Counted from the first letter of the stretch, positions 18,688 through 27,421 are shown. The stretch is DNA of 64,000 nucleotides from an uncultured Eubacteriales bacterium (GCA_934446475.1 CAKSEH010000001.1:186001-250000), one strand, 5' to 3'. The notes: generated by a model from the sequence alone, not told the origin. Made by a program: numbers and translations.

Positions 18688-18942
18688 AAAAAAGCTCTGC
18701 CCTGTAAACAGGACGAAGCTTGAATTTAAAACTCCGTGGTACCACCCGTAATTTTCGCTCAAAGAGCAAACACTCTTATGACCTTTAACGGTGTCTGCCG
18801 GCGCAGCTTACTTGAAATTCGTTCGGCAACGCTGCTCGGAAGGGAACTTCGGTCACACTATTCGCAAGATCGCTTTCAGCCGTGGCGGTCCTCTCTTATA
18901 TGCGAAAAAATGAGCCTACTTTTCTTCGTCATCGCATTTAAC
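18688..18942 (-). ncRNA. T-box leader of pheST
   Basis: The minus strand carries the T-box core GGGTGGTACCACGG (18747-18734) followed by a terminator (18722-18688, ending in T6). Upstream are the stem I landmarks AGAGAGGACCGCC with GCTGAAAGCG, and a likely specifier TTC (18846-18844, in GAAGTTCCC), which matches phenylalanine codon UUC. Uncharged tRNA-Phe would pair with the specifier and the T-box and prevent termination. Confidence 0.93.
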
Positions 18943-18948
18943 GCTACT

Positions 18949-18977
18949 ATGATAACACCAAAAACCGAAATTTGCAA
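18949..18977 (-). promoter_or_regulatory. Promoter of the pheST T-box transcript
   Basis: TTGCAA (18977-18972), 17-base spacer, TATCAT (18954-18949) on the minus strand, placed just before the T-box stem I. Confidence 0.6.
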
Positions 18978-19072
18978 GTGTTTTTTGCCGAAATATTAAC
19001 GGTAAGTTCACAAATTTGCGATTTTAATGTAAAAATAACGGAATATAATATCAAACAGAAAGGAAGATTTCT

Positions 19073-20545
19073 ATGGATGACTTTAAAAATGAAAATATAA
19101 ACGGCGATAACATTCAGGAAGGCGGAAACATTTCCGGTTTTGACAGCGCTGAAAATTTAAACAGGGACTCAAACGGCGGTAATTATGAAAGCGGATATAC
19201 CGTAACTCCGGACGGCGGATTTTACAATCACACAAAGGATGATATAATTCAGGATTCATCATATCATTATGAGGAACCGCAAAGCAGTTCAGCCGAACCC
19301 GAAAGAGAATATTCTTATGAAGCCGGAAGCGGCGTTTATTCTTCAAGGCCTTATGCTGTGCCTATAACAGAGGTTAAACAGAAGACCAAGAGGACCTACA
19401 GTGCGGTGGTTATAGCGGTTTCTGTTGTGTTATCGGCAGTCATAGCGGCCATAAGCAGCGCTGCGGTTGTTATGGCGCTTAAAGGAACTTCTTCCCGAAC
19501 GGTAACGCAACTGCCGTCGGTGTCACAGAGTAATACCTCATCGGAAAATTCAAACGCTTCGGATGTAAACATAGGTCAAAGCGAGGATTCCTCAACAATT
19601 TCATCTGCCGTTCAGGCGGTTGCCGCAAAATCGGGAAAGAGCGTTGTCGGAATAAGAACTACCACCTCCGTAAACAGCTTTTTCGGCGGCAGCAGTGAAT
19701 CAACCGGAGAAGGTTCGGGAGTTGTTTACACGGCGGACGGTTATATCGTAACAAACTACCACGTTATAAGCGGCGCTGTTTCAAGCAGCAAATCAAAGAT
19801 AGAAGTTTTCTTTGATAACTGCAACACACAGTCATTTGAAGCGTCGGTTGTGGGATATAATATAGCATCTGACCTTGCGGTAATCAAAATAAACGCAACC
19901 GGTCTTACTCCCGCTGATTTCGGCGATTCTTCAAAGCTTGCGGTCGGACAGTATGTCATAACCATAGGTGCTCCCGGCGGACTTGAATTTATGGGAAGCG
20001 TTACCTACGGTATAATAAGCGGTCTTGACAGACAGGTATCGAGCAGTTCGGGTGTCGGCCTTATACAGACGGACGCCGCTATAAACCCCGGTAACTCCGG
20101 CGGTGCGCTCCTTGACACCTCCGGCAAGCTTATAGGTATAAATTCTTCCAAAATAGTTTCCGAAGAATTTGAAGGTATGGGATTTGCGATACCGGTAAAC
20201 AAGGTTATTGAGGTGTGTAATAATATTATAAACAACAAGGGTACTTCGGAGCCTTATGTCGGTATAACGGTAAGCGAAAAATATACCGCCGAAGTCCTTG
20301 AATACTACGGTTACCCCAAGGGCGCAGTTGTATCGAGCGTGGCAGAAGGAAGCCCTGCGGAAGATACCGGAATAAGCAGGGGTGATATAATCACTGAATT
20401 TAACGGCGTTAAGATAACAGATTATACCGTTTATACAAAGACCCTTGCTAAATGCAAGCCCGGCGATACGGTTTCGGTAAAGCTCTACAGAAACGGCAGA
20501 AACTATACCGCAAAAATTAAAATTGCCTCAAACACGGTAAGCTGA
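19073..20545 (+). CDS. HtrA/DegP-like membrane-anchored serine protease
   Basis: 490 residues. A long acidic, Ser/Asn-rich cytoplasmic N-terminus (1-108) is followed by one transmembrane helix (about 110-136), an S/T linker, a trypsin-like domain (about 175-380) and one PDZ domain (about 390-485). The catalytic triad is visible as NYHV (His230), SDLAVI (Asp267) and NPGNSGGA (Ser342). Such proteases degrade misfolded proteins outside the membrane. AGGAAG lies upstream of the ATG, and TATAAT at about 19044 may be its -10. It is divergent from pheST and ends in a strong terminator. It corresponds to the HtrA/YkdA-type proteins of Firmicutes. Confidence 0.94.
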   Translation: MDDFKNENINGDNIQEGGNISGFDSAENLNRDSNGGNYESGYTVTPDGGFYNHTKDDIIQDSSYHYEEPQSSSAEPEREYSYEAGSGVYSSRPYAVPITEVKQKTKRTYSAVVIAVSVVLSAVIAAISSAAVVMALKGTSSRTVTQLPSVSQSNTSSENSNASDVNIGQSEDSSTISSAVQAVAAKSGKSVVGIRTTTSVNSFFGGSSESTGEGSGVVYTADGYIVTNYHVISGAVSSSKSKIEVFFDNCNTQSFEASVVGYNIASDLAVIKINATGLTPADFGDSSKLAVGQYVITIGAPGGLEFMGSVTYGIISGLDRQVSSSSGVGLIQTDAAINPGNSGGALLDTSGKLIGINSSKIVSEEFEGMGFAIPVNKVIEVCNNIINNKGTSEPYVGITVSEKYTAEVLEYYGYPKGAVVSSVAEGSPAEDTGISRGDIITEFNGVKITDYTVYTKTLAKCKPGDTVSVKLYRNGRNYTAKIKIASNTVS

Positions 20546-20574
20546 TTTTTTTCATTTTCATATTCTCCTAAAAA

Positions 20575-20623
20575 GTTCTGCCTTTACAAGATTTTTCGTC
20601 TTGTAAAGGCAGAACGCTTTTTT
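20575..20623 (+). terminator. Rho-independent terminator of the HtrA gene
   Basis: A perfect 17-base stem (20575-20591 with 20599-20615) followed by GCTTTTTT. Confidence 0.92.
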
Positions 20624-20626
20624 ATT

Positions 20627-21151
20627 CTAAATCCCATATGTGCCTGTAAGAGGGTCTTTAAAAAGCAGTATATCGGGCGGGAAAAATGTGAATATCATAA
20701 ACATAATCCCTATAAGGCAAATTACCGCAAAGGAAATTGCAGGATATTTACATCCGCTCATTTTTTTCTTCATAAGTCTTGCTTCTGTAATAAACGATAT
20801 AATGACGGACAGCAAGAATATACCGATATTAACAACAGCGCCGGACTTACATACAGCACCGTTATAGGTATAAAATAAAACGGGGACCGAAATAAGACCT
20901 ATAAGAATACCCGCAAGCTTAATGCACCAAAAATTCCGATATTCCTTAAAAAAGAACCGCTGTACGACAGCAAAAATAAACAAAGGAAAAAATATCAGTT
21001 TCATATGCTCAAATGTCGATTCATTTACGGCGGAAATCAAAGCCGCCGCCTTGCTTTCACCTGTCAGTTCATACAGAAAATGAAGCAACACTCCGAAAAG
21101 CGATGCAAATACAACGCCTGCCGACTGCCATATACATATTTTCTTTTTCAT
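20627..21151 (-). CDS. DUF6512-like integral membrane protein
   Basis: About 174 residues with five or so transmembrane segments. The phrase ALISAVNESTFEHMKLIFFPLFIF is typical of a small family of clostridial membrane proteins that I associate with DUF6512; this is recall, not a search. The ATG at 21151 is preferred over the ORF start at 21172 because GGTGGT lies just upstream. It is convergent with the HtrA gene and precedes no obvious partner. Function unknown. Confidence 0.7.
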   Translation of the reverse strand: MKKKICIWQSAGVVFASLFGVLLHFLYELTGESKAAALISAVNESTFEHMKLIFFPLFIFAVVQRFFFKEYRNFWCIKLAGILIGLISVPVLFYTYNGAVCKSGAVVNIGIFLLSVIISFITEARLMKKKMSGCKYPAISFAVICLIGIMFMIFTFFPPDILLFKDPLTGTYGI

Positions 21152-21220
21152 ATTACTACCACCGATAATCAAATTATATGAACTATTATCAGAATATGTA
21201 ATATTTAAACACTTTATACT

Positions 21221-21703
21221 TTAAATATACTTGATTATCGGCATAATTCCGTTCTTTTCGATATCAATAACGGCATACGAAGGACCGCCTTGTCTCGGAG
21301 CAGAACAAGAACCGGGATTAACAACATAAATACCGTTTTCATACGATGTATGGCTTATATGAGTGTGTCCGAAAAGCGCTATATCACAATCAAGCTGCCT
21401 TGCCTTTTGGGTAATTGTGCCTATGCCGCTCTTTACGCCGTAAAGATGACCGTGGGTATAAAACACCCTGTGCGTTCCTATAATCGCAATATCGCCCAAT
21501 GGATATCGGCTCATAAAATCACAGTTTCCGGAAACTATATGGAATTTTTTATCGGGATAAATAATATCAAAATCTTCTATATCGGATGTTACATCCCCGA
21601 GAAAAAATATATGCGAAGCTTCTTTTTCAAGAGATATTATTTTATCCACCGTACCCTGACGGCGATGTGAATCCGAAATAATAACTAAACGCAGTTTTTT
21701 CAC
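21221..21703 (-). CDS. YfcE/MJ0936-type metallophosphoesterase
   Basis: 160 residues, one calcineurin-like domain. All metal motifs are present: ISDSHR near the N-terminus, FFLGDV, VSGNCDF, YTHGHLYGVK, LFGHTHISH, plus the closing VVNPGSCSAPRQG. This family (YfcE, phosphodiesterase acting on bis-pNPP and possibly cyclic nucleotides) is often found beside ribosome- or RNA-related genes; in many clostridia its neighbour is rdgB, absent here. Natural substrate unknown. Confidence 0.9.
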   Translation of the reverse strand: MKKLRLVIISDSHRRQGTVDKIISLEKEASHIFFLGDVTSDIEDFDIIYPDKKFHIVSGNCDFMSRYPLGDIAIIGTHRVFYTHGHLYGVKSGIGTITQKARQLDCDIALFGHTHISHTSYENGIYVVNPGSCSAPRQGGPSYAVIDIEKNGIMPIIKYI

Positions 21704-21762
21704 CTCATAACATTTAACTGAATATCATAGAATAAATATGTAATGTAACGGGAGTGGTAACT

Positions 21763-22017
21763 ATGAATAACAGTGACAAAGATAAAATAATAGGAAAGAT
21801 TTTAAAGTCCGGCGGCACATTTTCAAAAAATGATCTTGAAAAAGCAGCCGGAGGCGATATGAGCGGAGTCTTTTCAAAGCTTAACAAGGAGGATTCCGAG
21901 CGTATAAAGCAGGCGCTTTCAAGCCCTGAAAAGGCAAAGCAATTGCTTTCAAGCGATGCAGCCTCAAAGCTCATACAAAGTCTGCTCGGGAAGGATAAAA
22001 ATGGACGATCTCAGTGA
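21763..22017 (+). CDS. Small hypothetical protein, first of a three-gene operon
   Basis: 84 residues, highly charged and helical, no cysteines, no membrane segment: it starts MNNSDKDKIIGKILKSGGTF and contains KNDLEKAAGGDMSGVFSKLNKEDSERIKQAL. The ATG at 21763 has GGGAGTGG before it and is preferred to the GTG at 21754. Its 3' end overlaps the next gene by 17 bases, showing tight coupling. Not recognised as a characterised family; similar trios occur, by recollection, in other Oscillospiraceae. Confidence 0.7.
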   Translation: MNNSDKDKIIGKILKSGGTFSKNDLEKAAGGDMSGVFSKLNKEDSERIKQALSSPEKAKQLLSSDAASKLIQSLLGKDKNGRSQ

Positions 22018-22348
22018 AAAACTTGCCGATATCCTAAACGACCCCGAAAGTCTCGATAAAATCAAAAAAATGACCGAAAGCCTGCTCGGAGAAAAGGAGG
22101 AAACACCCTCCTTACCCGATGCCGGCTTATTGTCCGATATGCCCGACCCTGCCGATATGAAAAAAATAATCGGTATAATGTCACGGCTCAAGGCGGAGAA
22201 CAACGACAGCCGTACAATGCTTTTAAAGGCACTAAGACCCAATCTCAGCCCGAAACGGCAGGAAAAGGTCGATCTTGCCATAAAAATGCTTAAAATAATC
22301 GACTTATTGCCGTATTTAAAGGAAAGCGGCATAATGAATATATTATAA
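22001..22348 (+). CDS. Hypothetical helical protein, second of a three-gene operon
   Basis: 115 residues from the ATG at 22001, with AAGGA upstream; the ORF open to 21956 overlaps the previous gene too far. Charged and helical with repeated short blocks (LADILNDPESLDKIKKM, IIGIMSRLKAENNDSRTMLLKALRP). LSPKRQEKVDLAIKMLKIIDLLP forms a C-terminal helix pair. No signal peptide. Function unknown. Confidence 0.7.
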   Translation: MDDLSEKLADILNDPESLDKIKKMTESLLGEKEETPSLPDAGLLSDMPDPADMKKIIGIMSRLKAENNDSRTMLLKALRPNLSPKRQEKVDLAIKMLKIIDLLPYLKESGIMNIL

Positions 22349-22363
22349 CCGAGGTGCGGGTAT

Positions 22364-22714
22364 ATGACAGAGGAGCAAAACTTTTTTGTGAAACAGCAAA
22401 GAGCTATGGAGCAGATGAAAGAAATGCAAAGAAAGTCAAGCGAATCGCATCACTCTATGCCGCCCGCACCGCCGTTTGTTAAGTTACCCGAACGAAAAAC
22501 AACAGACAGGGAACAAAACAACAAAACTCACGGCAACCAAAATCAAAATGATAAAAACGGGATAAGCGATCTGTTAGGCGGACTCAACCTGCCGTTTTTA
22601 AGCGACATAAAAAATGACAGCGACATAGGGCTCGTTTTAGGTCTTATCTTGATACTTATGAGTGAAAAATCCGACCGCCTTTTAATGCTCAGTCTGCTTT
22701 ATATTTTAATGTAA
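22364..22714 (+). CDS. Hypothetical protein with C-terminal hydrophobic helices, third of the operon
   Basis: 116 residues. An N-terminal Gln/Glu/Met-rich helix (QQRAMEQMKEMQRKS) is followed by a Pro/His/Asn-rich, low-complexity region and two short hydrophobic segments at the end (DIGLVLGLILILMSEK and RLLMLSLLYILM). The ending suggests membrane association. It follows the previous gene by 15 bases with GAGGTG upstream. Function unknown. Confidence 0.68.
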   Translation: MTEEQNFFVKQQRAMEQMKEMQRKSSESHHSMPPAPPFVKLPERKTTDREQNNKTHGNQNQNDKNGISDLLGGLNLPFLSDIKNDSDIGLVLGLILILMSEKSDRLLMLSLLYILM

Positions 22715-23150
22715 CCTAGTTCAAAAAAGAATACACGGTTTTCAGATAAAATCAAGTTACAATTCGGTTACATTTTTCGGTTATTTTTTGCATTTTTTGG
22801 TCTTATGTAAACCGGGACAACCTATTGAGTTATTCAACTTATCCACCGTTTAATCAACTGTTTTTCAGTGGAAAAGCCATATTTTCGCAGTTTTCAGTCT
22901 GAAAACGGTGGATAACTCGGTTGATAAGTTGAAAATCCGAATATGCATAAATAAAATGAATAAAAAATTATGTAAATCAAAGTCGAATTATACGGCGTCC
23001 TGTTTTGGCGTTTTCGACAGGCCGTCGCAAATTAAAATTTTAAGAAAATTTATCAAAACTTTCTATACATCAAGGCTCCACGGCAAAATTGCCGTGGAGC
23101 CGCAAAACAACATTACAACATATCTAAAAACTCAAGACCTACAGATTTAT
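22715..23150. other. 435-bp noncoding region with DnaA-box-like cluster and hairpins
   Basis: No convincing gene. Bases 22839-22927 hold TTATCCACC (22839-22847), its inverted copy (22907-22915), GGTTGATAA (22919-22927, inverted TTATCAACC) and AGTGGAAAA (22867-22875), all close to the DnaA consensus TTATCCACA. TTATCCACCGTT is perfectly inverted at 22904-22915. An A+T-rich stretch follows (about 22943-22978). A 13-base-stem hairpin at 23074-23101, 50 bases past the nfnB stop, may end the metK-nfnAB transcript, though its T run is weak. Confidence 0.5.
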
Positions 23151-24533
23151 CTATTTTGATAAATACTTATGTATCGATTCCGCAGCTTTTTTTCCGGCTC
23201 CCATAGCGAGAATGACAGTAGCCGCACCGGTAACGGCATCGCCGCCTGCATACACGCCTTCTTTCGTAGTCTTCATCGACTCATCAACTATAAGACAGCC
23301 TCTCTTATTTGCTTCAAGACCGTTTGTAGTTGATCTGATAAGCGGATTCGGAGATGTTCCGAGAGCCATTATAACAGAATCCACCGGAATAACAAACTCG
23401 GAATTCGGTATCGGCTGAGGTCTGCGACGACCGGAAGCATCTGGTTCGCCGAGTTCCATTTTAACACACTCTATACCCGTAACATATTCGTTTTCATCAG
23501 AGAGGATACGAACGGGATTGCAGAGCAGCTTAAACTCTATCTCCTCTTCCTTTGCGTGGTGCACTTCTTCTTTTCTTGCCGGCATTTCTTCTTCGCCTCT
23601 GCGGTAAACCACATAGACATTTTCAGCCCCCAGGCGCTTTGCGCAGCGGGCAGCGTCCATAGCGACATTTCCGCCTCCTATTACCGCAACCGACTTTGAA
23701 TGCTTTATAGGTGTATCATAATCGTCAAGATAAGCCTTCATAAGGTTTATTCTCGTTAAAAATTCATTTGCGGAATAAACGCCGACGCTTCCCTCGCCTT
23801 CGATTCCCATAAACATAGGAAGTCCTGCTCCGGAGCCTATAAATATTGCGTCAAATCCCATTTCTTTTATTTCATCAAGAGAAAGGACTTTACCTATTAC
23901 CATATCGGTTATAATTTTTACTCCCGCTTTTTCAAGGCCCTCAATTTCTTTTTGAACTATAGCTTTTGGCAAACGGAACTCCGGTATACCGTATACCAAA
24001 ACTCCGCCGGCAGAATGGAATGCCTCAAACACCGTTACTTCATATCCGAGCTTTGCAAGATCTCCCGCACAGGTAAGACCCGAGGGACCTGCACCTATAA
24101 CGGCAACCTTTTTGCCGTTCTTTTCGGGACTTTCAGCACCGTTTTCAAAATTATTCATAAAGTAATCGGCAGCAAAACGCTCCAGCCTGCCTATTCCTAC
24201 GCTTTCGCCCTTTATTCCTCTTACGCACTTACCCTCGCACTGTGACTCCTGAGGACAAACCCTTCCGCAAACCGCAGGCAAAGAGCTTGTCTTTGATATT
24301 ACTTCATATGCGCCCTTAAAGTCGCCCTCGACTATTTTGGCTATAAAGTCGGGTATCTGCACATTCACCGGACATCCCGATACACAAGGCCGATTTTTGC
24401 ACTTTAAACACCTTGCAGCCTCTTTCTGAGCCATTTCGGGAGTGTAACCGAGAGAAACCTCTTTGAAGTTTTTATTTCTTACGGTAGGCGCCTGTTCAGG
24501 CATTGCTACCTTTTTCGGTGACATATCCGCCAT
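23151..24533 (-). CDS. nfnB: NfnB-type NADPH-binding large subunit (GltA-like)
   Basis: 460 residues. The N-terminal part has two 4Fe-4S cluster motifs (CLKCKNRPCVSGCPV and CGRVCPQESQCEGKC), then an FAD-binding GAGPSGLTCAGDLAKLGYEV (about 145) and an NADPH-binding GGGNVAMDAARCAKRLGAE (about 285). Alone it would be called glutamate synthase small chain, but no glutamate synthase large chain is present, and the partner directly before it is the FAD/NAD subunit of NfnAB. Together they form the bifurcating NADH-dependent ferredoxin:NADP+ oxidoreductase. The ATG overlaps the partner's TGA by one base. Confidence 0.88.
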   Translation of the reverse strand: MADMSPKKVAMPEQAPTVRNKNFKEVSLGYTPEMAQKEAARCLKCKNRPCVSGCPVNVQIPDFIAKIVEGDFKGAYEVISKTSSLPAVCGRVCPQESQCEGKCVRGIKGESVGIGRLERFAADYFMNNFENGAESPEKNGKKVAVIGAGPSGLTCAGDLAKLGYEVTVFEAFHSAGGVLVYGIPEFRLPKAIVQKEIEGLEKAGVKIITDMVIGKVLSLDEIKEMGFDAIFIGSGAGLPMFMGIEGEGSVGVYSANEFLTRINLMKAYLDDYDTPIKHSKSVAVIGGGNVAMDAARCAKRLGAENVYVVYRRGEEEMPARKEEVHHAKEEEIEFKLLCNPVRILSDENEYVTGIECVKMELGEPDASGRRRPQPIPNSEFVIPVDSVIMALGTSPNPLIRSTTNGLEANKRGCLIVDESMKTTKEGVYAGGDAVTGAATVILAMGAGKKAAESIHKYLSK

Positions 24534-25357
24534 CAGTTACCACCTCCGAATACTTTACAGGCGTGAGCTTCTTCTTCACGATACAATCCGTTCCGCCTCG
24601 AAAGCTCGTCAAAGTCAACAAGATGCCCGTCAAAATCGGGTCCGTCAACACAGGCAAACTTTGTCTCGTCACCTACTTTTACTCTACATCCTCCGCACAT
24701 TCCCGTACCGTCTATCATAATCGGATTAAGACTTACTATCGTTTTTACACCGAAAGGCTTTGTTGTGAGCGATACAAATTTCATCATCGGAACAGGACCT
24801 ATGGCTATAACGATGTCATAACCGCCGCTTTCAAGAAGTTCTTTTAAAACCTCGGTAACAAAACCTTTTCTTCCGTAAGTACCGTCATCCGTGGTTATAT
24901 AAAGGTTATGGCTTACCTTTCGCATTTCTTCTTCAAGAATTACTATATCCTTACTGCGAAAGCCTGCTATAACATCTGTCTGAACTCCCATATTGTAAAG
25001 AGCTTTAGCCTGCGGATATGCTATTGCGCAACCCACGCCTCCGCCGACGACTATCGCTTTTTTAGGACTTCCGAATTCGGTGAGCTTACCGAGAGGACCG
25101 ACAACATCAAGCACGCTGTCCCCTACTTCGAGCAAAACAAGTTTTTTTGTCGTATATCCTATCGCTTGAACCGTTACCGTTACCGTACCTTCATCGGGGT
25201 CAAAATCCGCAACCGTAAGCGGAATACGCTCGCCCCTATCATCTATTCTGACTATTACAAACTGCCCCGCCTTTACCTTTTTTGCTATAAACGGAGCTTT
25301 GAATGTAAGTGATGTTATTTGAGGATTTCTTATCTTTTTGTCTGTTATTTCAAACAT
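24533..25357 (-). CDS. nfnA: NfnA-type FAD/NAD and 2Fe-2S subunit
   Basis: 274 residues. A ferredoxin-NADP reductase-like FAD domain (AGQFVIVRIDDRGERIPLTVADFD) and NAD-binding domain (KAIVVGGGVGCAIAYPQAKALY) are followed by the C-terminal cysteine cluster GTGMCGGCRVKVGDETKFACVDGPDFDGH that binds a 2Fe-2S centre, as in NfnA and PyrK-like proteins. It lies 18 bases after metK with AAGGAG upstream and no terminator between, so it is probably in the metK transcript. With NfnB it supplies NADPH from NADH and reduced ferredoxin. Confidence 0.88.
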   Translation of the reverse strand: MFEITDKKIRNPQITSLTFKAPFIAKKVKAGQFVIVRIDDRGERIPLTVADFDPDEGTVTVTVQAIGYTTKKLVLLEVGDSVLDVVGPLGKLTEFGSPKKAIVVGGGVGCAIAYPQAKALYNMGVQTDVIAGFRSKDIVILEEEMRKVSHNLYITTDDGTYGRKGFVTEVLKELLESGGYDIVIAIGPVPMMKFVSLTTKPFGVKTIVSLNPIMIDGTGMCGGCRVKVGDETKFACVDGPDFDGHLVDFDELSRRNGLYREEEAHACKVFGGGN

Positions 25358-25375
25358 CAGTGACTCCTTATTGAA

Positions 25376-26560
25376 CTAAAATCCGAGTTCTCTCTTTAAT
25401 TCTTCGGTCTTATCGGTTTTCTCCCAGGTGAAATCGCTGTCTTCTCTGCCGAAATGACCGTAATTCGTTGTTTTATGGTAAATAGGTCTCAAAAGATCAA
25501 GCTTTTCTATAATAGCCGCCGGTCTGAGATCAAACACTTTTAATACTGCCTCCGCAATTTTATCATCCTGCACTTTTCCGGTGCCGAATGTATCCACGCA
25601 TACCGAAACCGGTTTTGCAACGCCTATTGCATATGCTATCTGTATTTCGCATTTATCCGCAAGGGATGCGGCGACTATATTTTTGGCAACATATCTTGCT
25701 GCGTAAGCGGCGCTGCGGTCCACCTTTGTGGGGTCTTTACCTGAGAACGCTCCTCCGCCGTGACGGGCAACACCGCCGTAGGTATCAACAATTATCTTTC
25801 TTCCCGTGAGTCCTGTATCCCCCTGAGGTCCGCCTATAACGAATCTTCCTGTGGGGTTTATGTATATCTTTGTATCTTTATCCATAAACTCCTCGGGGAT
25901 TACCGGCTTGATAACCTTTTCAAGGATATCTTTTCTCAGTGTCTCAAGGTCGGCGCTTTCCTTATGCTGGCTTGAAACGACCACTGCGTCTACCCTTACC
26001 GGTCTGCCGTCGTCATATTCAACGGTGACCTGAGTCTTACCGTCAGGACACAGATACGGTATCTCCCCCGATTTTCTTACATCGGTAAGTTTTTTTGACA
26101 TCTTATGTGCAAGCGATGCCGTAAGAGGCATAAGCTCGGGCGTTTCGCTGCAGGCATATCCGAACATCATACCCTGATCTCCTGCGCCTCTTAAATTGTA
26201 TTTATCCTCTGCGTTACCTTTATACTCAAGCGAATTATCAACGCCCATAGCTATATCGGAGGATTGCTTATCTATTGCTGTTAAAACAGCGCAGGTATTA
26301 CCGTCAAACCCCGAATCCGAGTTATCGTATCCTATATCGCAAAGAGTTTTTCTCACTATTGCCGGTATATCAACATAACAACTTGTTGTTATTTCACCCA
26401 TAACATTAACAACGCCTGTAGTACAAAATGTTTCGCAGGCAACACGGGCATTTTTATCTTTCGATATTATTTCATCAAGTATCGAATCCGATATAAGATC
26501 GCAGATTTTATCGGGATGTCCCTCTGTAACCGATTCCGAAGTAAATAACTTTTTAATCAT
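25376..26560 (-). CDS. metK: S-adenosylmethionine synthetase
   Basis: 394 residues. Signature motifs [28 protein letters not shown] and [23 protein letters not shown] are intact, with [24 protein letters not shown]. It makes S-adenosylmethionine from methionine and ATP. ATG 26560 is chosen (AAAGGGTG seven bases upstream); a GTG three codons earlier is in frame. It sits behind a SAM-I riboswitch, so its own product shuts it off, and it leads nfnA and nfnB. Confidence 0.97.
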   Translation of the reverse strand: MIKKLFTSESVTEGHPDKICDLISDSILDEIISKDKNARVACETFCTTGVVNVMGEITTSCYVDIPAIVRKTLCDIGYDNSDSGFDGNTCAVLTAIDKQSSDIAMGVDNSLEYKGNAEDKYNLRGAGDQGMMFGYACSETPELMPLTASLAHKMSKKLTDVRKSGEIPYLCPDGKTQVTVEYDDGRPVRVDAVVVSSQHKESADLETLRKDILEKVIKPVIPEEFMDKDTKIYINPTGRFVIGGPQGDTGLTGRKIIVDTYGGVARHGGGAFSGKDPTKVDRSAAYAARYVAKNIVAASLADKCEIQIAYAIGVAKPVSVCVDTFGTGKVQDDKIAEAVLKVFDLRPAAIIEKLDLLRPIYHKTTNYGHFGREDSDFTWEKTDKTEELKRELGF

Positions 26561-26592
26561 TCTTTTCACCCTTTAAACTGTTATTAAATAAA

Positions 26593-26721
26593 CCGCTCAC
26601 AAAAGATGAGCGGCATATGTGCGAAGCCTCATCTTTCGGATAATCCGCAGGATTTGGCACCTTGAAACAATTCAGGTTGCCGGACTTCAACGGGCCTGTC
26701 CCCTCCGTCACTCTTGATAAG
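26593..26721 (-). promoter_or_regulatory. SAM-I (S-box) riboswitch with terminator
   Basis: The aptamer (26721-26627, minus strand) opens CTTATCAAGAG and contains GGAGGGAC, GGCCC, GGCAACC and AAGGTGCCAAATCC, all S-box landmarks. P1 pairs CCTTATC with GATGAGG. The terminator is CCGCTCA...TGAGCGG then TTTATTT (26613-26593). AAAGATGAG of the P1 3' strand can instead pair with CTCATCTTT of the terminator, giving the antiterminator. SAM binding should favour termination. Confidence 0.95.
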
Positions 26722-26744
26722 GATTATATTCAGTTTTCTTTACT

Positions 26745-26773
26745 ATTTTAAACCTATTTATATATTTTGTCAA
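26745..26773 (-). promoter_or_regulatory. Promoter of the SAM-I/metK transcript
   Basis: TTGACA (26773-26768), 17-base spacer, TAAAAT (26750-26745). The -35 overlaps the stop codon of the upstream ribU gene. Confidence 0.75.
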
Positions 26774-27369
26774 CTGTTATTTTGTCCCTTTAAAATCGGT
26801 GAAATTCTCTTATAGATTGCAAAGCACAGCAAAGCGTCAACAACACCCTTAAAAAATGTGAACGGAAGGTTGAAAATAACGAGTGATTTGATCAAGGAAT
26901 CGGAAAACGGAAGCAATGCTTTATACATTCCTATTATCGCATCCATAGGCATACCGTATATGACAACATATGCAGGATAAACGATAAAATAGTTAATTAC
27001 AACGCTTGCGGCCGCCATTAAAGCCGCCCCCGAAAGCGAACCTAAAAATGCGCCCTTTCGGGTTTTATTGAGCTTATACACGATCCCTGCAACAACAGTG
27101 AACACGGCTCCTAAAAGAAAGTTTGAAAGCTCTCCGACTCCTGCCGAAGATGTTATAAACAAATGGAGCAGGTTTTTGATAAGGCAAACCAAAACTCCGT
27201 AAATCGGGCCGAATGCAAATGTTGTTATAAGTGCAGGAAGCTCGGAAAAATCAAGTTTTATAAAGGAAGGTACAATAAAAGGCATAGGGAATTCGAGACA
27301 CATTAAAAAGAACCCGACAGCACCCATAACTGCGCTTACCGCTATTCCTCTTATATAACTTTTTTTCAC
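26770..27369 (-). CDS. ribU: ECF transporter substrate-binding (S) component, riboflavin type
   Basis: 199 residues with about six transmembrane helices; FPMPFIVPSFIKLDFSELPALITTFAFGPIYGVLVCLIKNLLHLF is the conserved early segment of ECF S components such as RibU. Placement directly behind an FMN riboswitch identifies riboflavin as the likely substrate. The shared EcfA/EcfT energy module is not in this window, as expected for a group II transporter. It provides flavins for enzymes such as the neighbouring NfnAB. The start region MKKSYIRGIAVSAVMGAVGFFL fits the family. Confidence 0.9.
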   Translation of the reverse strand: MKKSYIRGIAVSAVMGAVGFFLMCLEFPMPFIVPSFIKLDFSELPALITTFAFGPIYGVLVCLIKNLLHLFITSSAGVGELSNFLLGAVFTVVAGIVYKLNKTRKGAFLGSLSGAALMAAASVVINYFIVYPAYVVIYGMPMDAIIGMYKALLPFSDSLIKSLVIFNLPFTFFKGVVDALLCFAIYKRISPILKGQNNS

Positions 27370-27392
27370 AATAAATCACTCCAAAACAAAAT

Positions 27393-27421
27393 AAAGTCCC
27401 CGAATAACTTTCGGGGACTTT
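27393..27421 (-). terminator. Terminator in the FMN riboswitch expression platform
   Basis: A perfect 12-base stem (27393-27404 with 27410-27421) followed on the minus strand by ATTTTGTTTT, between the aptamer and ribU. Confidence 0.88.

Noticed and set aside
18652..18762. N-terminal extension of pheS
   Set aside because: It runs through the T-box terminator, and the ATG at 18651 has a clear ribosome site and the family start.
22839..22927. Calling this the chromosomal origin
   Set aside because: DnaA-like boxes alone are not enough; dnaA and dnaN are absent and gene direction does not diverge from the site.
22908..23159. 83-codon open frame in the noncoding region after the three-gene operon
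   Set aside because: No ribosome site, Lys/Asn/Ile-rich composition typical of A+T-rich noncoding DNA, runs through a hairpin into the nfnB 3' end.
23151..24533. Glutamate synthase small subunit (gltD) acting with a large subunit
   Set aside because: No glutamate synthase large subunit is nearby, and the adjacent FAD/2Fe-2S subunit fits NfnA, so NfnAB is the better reading.
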